Origin: Roseiarcus sp050015935 | GTDB lineage: Bacteria > Pseudomonadota > Alphaproteobacteria > Rhizobiales > Beijerinckiaceae | Length of the DNA stretch: 9,259 bases | Assembly (NCBI GenBank): GCA_050015935.1 | Contig: JBEKAL010000221.1 | Coordinates: 1 to 9,259, forward strand | Direction: 5' to 3' | Shown: positions 5,193 to 9,259 of the stretch, in pieces | Position numbering within the stretch: position 1 is the stretch's first letter | Layout of the letters: the number at the start of each line of letters is the position of its first letter | Program-made: the position numbers and the translations under genes | The notes under the pieces: generated by a model | What the model was told of the DNA's origin: nothing | The model's database searches: none | Seen by the model: only the letters and a program-made list of their open reading frames with translations

Positions 5193-6194
5193 ATGGCGGT
5201 TTTCAACGTCGCGCTGTTCGGCGCGGGCCGGATCGGAGCCGTCCACGCTTGGAACATCCATGAGCATGGCGAGACCCGATTGAAATACGTGGTCGATCCC
5301 GCGGCGACGGCCGCACGGACGCTCGCCGACAAGTTCGGCGCCCGGGTCGTGACCGAAGACGCCGTCTGCGCCGATCCCGACGTCCGCGCCATCGTCATCG
5401 GCAGCGACACGGCGACGCATGCGGACCTGATCAAGAGGGGATTGAAAGCCGGCAAGGCGGTGTTCTGCGAGAAGCCGATCGACCTCTCCATGGCGAGGGT
5501 CGAGGAGGTTATGGGGGTCGTCAGCGCCTGCGGGCAGCCTCTCTTCCTGGCGTTCAACCGCCGGTTTGATCCGGGAATCCTGGAGATGAAGCGGCGGATC
5601 GTCGCCGGCGAGATCGGCGCGCTCGAACTCGTCACGATCGTCTCGAAGGACCCGGGCGGCGGCCTGCCGATAGACTATCTGAAAATCTCCGGCGGCATGT
5701 TCCGCGACATGACGATCCACGACTTCGACATGGCCCGATACGTCATGGGCGAAGAGTTTGTGACGGTCCAGGCCGCCGCAGCCGCCCTCTGCGACCCAGC
5801 GATCCGGGAGATCGGCGACATCGACACCGCCAGCGTCTCGATGCAGACGGCGAGCGGCAAGATCGCCGTCATCGTCAATTCACGGCGCGCGACCTACGGT
5901 TACGACCAGCGGGTGGAGGCGCACGGCGCGCTCGGCGACCTGCGAACGGAAAACGTCGCCCAACACATGTTGGTTCAGGAACGCGCGGACGGCGTGCTTC
6001 GAGCCAAGCCGCAGTTTTTCTTCGTCGAGCGCTACGCCCAGAGCTACGCCAACGAATGGGGACATTTCGTTCGCGTGCTGAAAGACGAGGAGCGACCGTC
6101 GGCCTCCGGCGAGGATGGGCGCAAGGCGCTCCAGTTGGCCGAGGCCGCCTATCGATCGCTGGAGACGGGCCAGCGCGTTCCCGTCCAACTCTGA
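5193..6194 (+). CDS. iolG: Inositol 2-dehydrogenase-like oxidoreductase (Gfo/Idh/MocA), copy 2
   Basis: This is a 333-residue paralogue of the dehydrogenase at 1766-2767 with the same architecture. The nucleotide-binding motif GAGRIG is at residues 10-15, CEKPID gives catalytic K94, and FRDMTIHDFDMA gives D172 and H176. NRRFDP and NSRRATYGYDQR are also present, as in rhizobial inositol dehydrogenases. It acts in the cytoplasm with NAD(P). The ATG at 5193 has only a modest ribosome binding site (GGAAG). It is the first full-length gene of the right arm and lies 10 bp ahead of the TIM-barrel gene, so the two are surely co-transcribed. The two copies differ widely outside the motifs, which argues for different substrates or ring positions rather than a recent duplication. 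The inositol assignment comes from family resemblance. Confidence 0.87.
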   Translation: MAVFNVALFGAGRIGAVHAWNIHEHGETRLKYVVDPAATAARTLADKFGARVVTEDAVCADPDVRAIVIGSDTATHADLIKRGLKAGKAVFCEKPIDLSMARVEEVMGVVSACGQPLFLAFNRRFDPGILEMKRRIVAGEIGALELVTIVSKDPGGGLPIDYLKISGGMFRDMTIHDFDMARYVMGEEFVTVQAAAAALCDPAIREIGDIDTASVSMQTASGKIAVIVNSRRATYGYDQRVEAHGALGDLRTENVAQHMLVQERADGVLRAKPQFFFVERYAQSYANEWGHFVRVLKDEERPSASGEDGRKALQLAEAAYRSLETGQRVPVQL

Positions 6195-6204
6195 GGTGAC
6201 GTTA

Positions 6205-7148
6205 ATGAAACTCGGTTTCGTCTCTGATAGCCTAGCGCACTTGCCGCTCGAAGCGATGCTCGACGCCGCAGCCAGCCAGGGCCTCCAAGGGGTGGAGATC
6301 AACACCGGCGGCTGGTCTTCCGCTCCCCATTTCGACGTGAAGGCGATGAAGTCTTCCGCCGACGCGCGGGCCGCCTTCCGTCGCGCCTTCGCCAGTCGCG
6401 GCCTGGAAATCATCGCGCTGAACGCCAACGGCAACCAACTTCATCCCGTATCCGGCGCAGCGCAGGCGGCCTGCTTGGAGGACACGATCAGAATCGCCGG
6501 CGAGATCGGCGTGAAGACCGTCTGCTGCATGTCGGGCCTGCCGGGCGGCGCGCCGGGCGAGAAGACGCCGAATTGGATCGTTTGTTCGTGGCCGCCGGAG
6601 ACTCAGACGATCCTTAAGTGGCAGTGGGAGGAGGTTCTCTGGCGGCGATCGCCAGGGAAAGCGGCGTCGAACGCTTCGCCGTCGAGTTGCACGGCAACCA
6701 GCTTGTCTACAACGTCCCTTCGCTGCTAAAACTCCGGCAGGCCGTCGGTCCGATGGTCGGCGCCAATCTCGATCCCAGCCACCTGTTTTGGATGGGGGCC
6801 GATCCCTTAGCCGCAGTCAGCGCGTTGGCCGGCGCAGTCCATCACGTGCACGCCAAGGACACGATGCTGAACGCGCCGGTGCAGGCCACCACGAGCCTTT
6901 TAGAGAACGGCGGACTGACGAACGTCGCCGCCCGATCCTGGAGCTACATCACGCTCGGCTACGGCCACGGCGAGGCGTGGTGGCGCGCCTTCTGTTATCG
7001 TCTGCGCTTGGCGGGATACGACGGCTGGCTGTCGATCGAGCATGAAGACGTCATGTTGAGCCGGATGGAGGGATTGGCGAAGTCGGTAGCTTTGCTCAAG
7101 AACGTCGCGCCCGCGGAAGCGAGCGACTACGCGCCGCCGGAAATCTGA
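6205..7148 (+). pseudogene. TIM-barrel sugar isomerase/epimerase with a frame break
   Basis: Two frames together encode one xylose-isomerase-like TIM-barrel protein. Frame one starts at ATG 6205 (GAGGTG upstream, 10 bp after iolG copy 2) and gives about 145 residues: MKLGFVSDSLAHLPLEAMLD, LNANGNQLHP, then TPNWIVCSWPPETQ and WQWEEVL. It runs out of family pattern near 6639 and stops at 6729. The second frame takes over near 6636 with SLAAIARESGVERFAVELHG and continues through LDPSHLFWMGADP, HHVHAKDT, TLGYGHGEAWW and LSIEHEDVM to the stop at 7148. The metal-site residues (E in VELHG, D/H in LDPSHL, H in HVHAKD, E in IEHED) are all in the second part. Members I recall have a few residues such as 'LPYW' at the joint, which are missing, so a short deletion of 3n+1 bases is more likely than slippage. 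A sequencing error cannot be excluded. As written, no full-length enzyme is made. Confidence 0.72.
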
Positions 7149-7276
7149 GATGGCGTCTGCGGATTATCGCCAATCCCGGCGGCGCGGCTTCTGTCCGCGC
7201 GGTTTTCGCGCCTCGCCCATACGGACCTGGAGTCCAAGCCATGGGAGCGCTCTCGCTCGACGCGTCTTGAAGGAAT

Positions 7277-7322
7277 AGGCCGCGCGACGTGCGACGGCCT
7301 GAGTTGCGCCGAACTGGCGCAA
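7277..7322. promoter_or_regulatory. Two inverted repeats upstream of the substrate-binding protein gene
   Basis: The 193-bp gap before the ABC genes holds two inverted repeats close together. AGGCCG/CGGCCT (7277-7300) has a 12-nt loop. TTGCGCC-GAACT-GGCGCAA (7304-7322) is a perfect 7-bp repeat about a 5-nt centre, lying just before the GGAGG site. The second has the size of an operator half-site pair but an odd centre, and it does not match the TTGCACCCGGGTGCAG operators. Without a T-run, neither is a standard terminator. The gap suggests the transporter genes have their own promoter or a processed junction. Confidence 0.35.
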
Positions 7323-7341
7323 AGTGTGAAGGAGGAAACTA

Positions 7342-8286
7342 ATGCGACACCTGAAGAAAATGACGGTCCTCGCCCTGAGCACGTGCGCCCTCGCCTTGCT
7401 CACGGGTCCGGCGAACGCTCAGAACAAGCAGCTGACGATCGCGATGATCACTCACGCTCAGCCGGGCGACACCTTCTGGGACATCATCCGTAAGGGCGCC
7501 AACGCGGCGGCCAAAAAGGATGACGTGAAGCTGATCTACCTCGCCGATCCGTCGGCGGACAAGGAAGCGCAGCTGATCCAGAACGTGATCGACCAGCATG
7601 TCGATGGCATCGCCCTGACGCTGGCCTTCCCCGACGCAGAAGCACCGGCGGTCAAGGCGGCGCAGGCGGCGGGCATTCCGATCGTCGGCTTCAATGCCGG
7701 CGTCGGCGTGTGGAAGGGCCAGGGCCTCCTGGGTTATGCTGGCCAGGATGAGACGGTCGCGGGCCGGGCGGTCGGCGAGGAGTTGAACAAAGAAGGCGCC
7801 AAGAACGCGATCTGCGTCGATCAGCAGCAGGGCGCGGTTCAGCTCGAAGCGCGCTGCAATGGCATCAAGGACACCTTCAAAGGCAAGTCGGAGGTGCTTT
7901 ACGCCACCGGTTACGACATGCCTACAGTGAAGGCGCGCATGCAGGCCAAGCTGCAGCAGGACACGTCAATCGACTACGTGGTGACGCTTGGCGCACCCTT
8001 CGCTCCCGTCGTGCTCGACGCGATCGGCGCCGCAGGCAGCAGCGCCAAGGTCGGCACCTTCGACATGAGCCCGATCGCCGTCGACTTGATCGCCCAGGGC
8101 AAACTGCAATGGGCGATTGATCAGCAGCCCTACGTCGAGGGCTATGAAGCGGTCGACATGATTTGGCTCAACGTCACGAATGGCGACACCGTCGGCGGCG
8201 GCGAACCGGTGCTGACCGGCCCGTTCTTCGTGACCAAGGACAACGCTGCCGCGGTCGCGAAGTTCGCCAAGATGGGCACCCGTTGA
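7342..8286 (+). CDS. Sugar ABC transporter substrate-binding protein
   Basis: This 314-residue periplasmic protein is of the ribose/galactose-binding type (Peripla_BP_4, cluster B). A Sec signal peptide occupies residues 1-26: basic MRHLKK, a hydrophobic core TVLALSTCALALL, and a signal-peptidase-I site after ANA-26. The Cys in the core does not form a proper lipobox. The mature protein has alternating Rossmann-like strands: LTIAMITH, then DTFWDIIRKGA (aromatic F45/W46, a common sugar-stacking position), VDGIALTLAFP, GIPIVGFNAG, then AICVDQQQGAVQLEARCNG, DYVVTLGAP and VGTFDMSP. The ATG at 7342 follows GGAGG (7331-7335) at 6 nt. It precedes the permease and belongs to the same importer. A cyclitol or monosaccharide ligand is inferred from the neighbouring dehydrogenases and is not visible in the sequence. 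Confidence 0.9.
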   Translation: MRHLKKMTVLALSTCALALLTGPANAQNKQLTIAMITHAQPGDTFWDIIRKGANAAAKKDDVKLIYLADPSADKEAQLIQNVIDQHVDGIALTLAFPDAEAPAVKAAQAAGIPIVGFNAGVGVWKGQGLLGYAGQDETVAGRAVGEELNKEGAKNAICVDQQQGAVQLEARCNGIKDTFKGKSEVLYATGYDMPTVKARMQAKLQQDTSIDYVVTLGAPFAPVVLDAIGAAGSSAKVGTFDMSPIAVDLIAQGKLQWAIDQQPYVEGYEAVDMIWLNVTNGDTVGGGEPVLTGPFFVTKDNAAAVAKFAKMGTR

Positions 8287-8313
8287 GCCGCGGGCTGACC
8301 TTGAAATGAAAAC

Positions 8314-8355
8314 TGACCGCCGGACGAAGCGTGTGCACTCCGTCCGGCGGGGTCA
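8314..8355 (+). other. Strong intercistronic hairpin between binding protein and permease genes
   Basis: CCGCCGGACG (8317-8326) and CGTCCGGCGG (8341-8350) form a perfect 10-bp stem with a 14-nt loop, extendable by TGAC/GTCA with a 2-nt bulge. It occupies most of the 83-bp gap between the two genes and has no T-run. In sugar ABC operons such a structure typically protects the 3' end of the binding-protein mRNA or attenuates readthrough, so that more binding protein than permease is made. That role is inferred from position. Confidence 0.65.
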
Positions 8356-8369
8356 CTGGGGAGGAAACC

Positions 8370-9259
8370 GTGACGACGACGAGCGAGAATGCGGCGCTGG
8401 CGCAGCCGCGAAGCCAATACCAGGCTCAAGCGCTCTGGAAGCGCGCCCTGAAGCGGCCTGAAATCGGCGCGCTGAGCGGCGCGATCCTCGTCTTCATCTT
8501 CTTTTGGGCGATAGCCCCGCCTTTTCGCCAATTTCCGGCCTTCACTACCGTCCTCTACCAATCCGCCACCATCGGCATTCCAGCGGTCGGCGTCGCGATG
8601 CTGATGATCGGCGGCGAGTTCGACCTCTCGGCGGGCGTTGCGGTGACGACCTCCTCTCTCGCCGCCTCGATGTTCGCCACTCAGGTCGCGGGCAGCCTGT
8701 GGGTCGGCGTCGTCTTCGCGCTGTTCTTCTCGCTTGCCATCGGCGCATTGAACGGATGGCTGTTGATCCGGACCAAGCTGCACAGCTTCCTTGTCACCCT
8801 GGGCACATTCCTGATGCTGCAGGGGCTCAACATCGCCATCACCAAGCTCATCACCGGCAACGTGGCGACCCAGGACATCAGCGGGATGGCTGGCTTCAAC
8901 ACGCTTCAGATCATCTTCGCCTCGAACTTCATGATCGGGCGCACGCAGATCAGCATCGTGATCGTCTACTGGCTATTGCTCGCCGCGATCGCCACTTGGG
9001 TGCTTCTGCGCACGAAGATCGGCAACTGGATATTCGCGGTCGGCGGCGAGGCTGACAGCTCGCGGGCGGTGGGCGTGCCGGTGAAGCGGGTGAAGGTCGG
9101 GCTTTTCACGGTGGTCGGCTTCGGCTGCTGGTTCTTGGCCATGCACCTGCTGTTCGCCTACAACACGGTTCAGTCCGGCGCCGGCATCGGCAACGAGCTT
9201 CTCTACATCGCCGCCTCGGTGGTGGGGGGGTGCCTTCTCACCGGCGGCTACGGCTCGGC
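8370..9259 (+). CDS. Sugar ABC transporter permease (RbsC-like), C-terminus beyond window
   Basis: This inner-membrane permease of the BPD_transp_2 (ribose/autoinducer-2 type) family is open for 296 codons to the right edge. The start is GTG at 8370 behind GGGGAGGAAA; no ATG near the start is better placed. After a hydrophilic tail of about 30 residues come several hydrophobic segments (IGALSGAILVFIFFWAIAP at 32-50, then about 66-80, 110-128, 140-160, 194-213, 245-263 and 277-292). The signature LMIGGEFDLSAGVAV (78-92) is the usual 'GGiDLSvG' motif, and AVGGEADSSRAVGVPVKRVK (223-242) is the cytoplasmic ATPase-contact loop. It ends within SVVGGCLLTGGYGS, so roughly 30-50 residues are likely missing. 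The ATPase gene is not in the window and is expected downstream. It shares a transcript with the binding protein through the intervening hairpin. Confidence 0.9.
   Translation, partial: MTTTSENAALAQPRSQYQAQALWKRALKRPEIGALSGAILVFIFFWAIAPPFRQFPAFTTVLYQSATIGIPAVGVAMLMIGGEFDLSAGVAVTTSSLAASMFATQVAGSLWVGVVFALFFSLAIGALNGWLLIRTKLHSFLVTLGTFLMLQGLNIAITKLITGNVATQDISGMAGFNTLQIIFASNFMIGRTQISIVIVYWLLLAAIATWVLLRTKIGNWIFAVGGEADSSRAVGVPVKRVKVGLFTVVGFGCWFLAMHLLFAYNTVQSGAGIGNELLYIAASVVGGCLLTGGYGS

Noticed and set aside
6616..6645. Programmed -1 frameshifting in the TIM-barrel gene
   Set aside because: There is no X-XXY-YYZ slippery heptamer, and residues expected in the family are missing at the joint, which slippage would not cause.
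1..9259. CRISPR arrays, insertion sequences, tRNA or rRNA genes, integration sites
   Set aside because: I saw no regularly spaced repeats, transposase motifs, terminal inverted repeats with target duplications, or tRNA cloverleaf. The fragments at the left look like deletion scars rather than a mobile element.

Overview
The base composition (GC-rich, strong G/C at third codon positions), GGAGG-type ribosome binding sites and the gene families present suggest a chromosomal segment of an alphaproteobacterium, probably of the order Hyphomicrobiales (Rhizobiales). No ribosomal or other phylogenetic marker is present, so this placement is an inference. The window holds a carbohydrate or polyol (inositol-like) uptake and oxidation locus, flanked on the left by a stretch of decayed genes.

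Left part (1-1765). The start of an apparently intact DUF4432 (aldose-epimerase-like) gene runs off the left edge on the minus strand. Behind it lies a gene graveyard. It contains an enolase-superfamily (mandelate racemase type) fragment, a piece of an NAD-dependent epimerase (SDR) in another frame, a small XRE-type helix-turn-helix gene with an in-frame TGA, a short unrecognised ORF coupled to that gene, and on the plus strand the C-terminal tail of an IlvD/Edd-type sugar-acid dehydratase. Three of the remnants belong to families common in sugar-acid catabolism, which suggests an older pathway eroded here.

Centre (1766-7148). A LacI-type regulator sits between two arms of similar content. 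The left arm (minus strand) has a hydroxypyruvate-isomerase-like TIM-barrel gene followed by an iolG-type Gfo/Idh/MocA dehydrogenase. The right arm (plus strand) has a second iolG-type dehydrogenase followed by a TIM-barrel isomerase/epimerase gene that carries a frame break in this sequence. The same 16-bp palindromic sequence, TTGCACCCGGGTGCAG, occurs once in the divergent lacI/left-arm promoter region and once upstream of the right arm. It is the obvious candidate operator of the LacI protein, so the locus reads as one regulon.

Right part (7149-9259). A ribose-type ABC importer follows: a secreted substrate-binding protein, a strong intercistronic hairpin, and an RbsC-like permease that runs off the right edge. 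The ATPase gene is presumably beyond the window.

Working model (inference): the importer brings in a cyclitol or sugar, the two dehydrogenases oxidise a ring hydroxyl to a ketone, and the TIM-barrel enzymes isomerise, epimerise or dehydrate the keto product. The actual substrate cannot be read from the sequence. I see no mobile element, CRISPR array, tRNA or rRNA.
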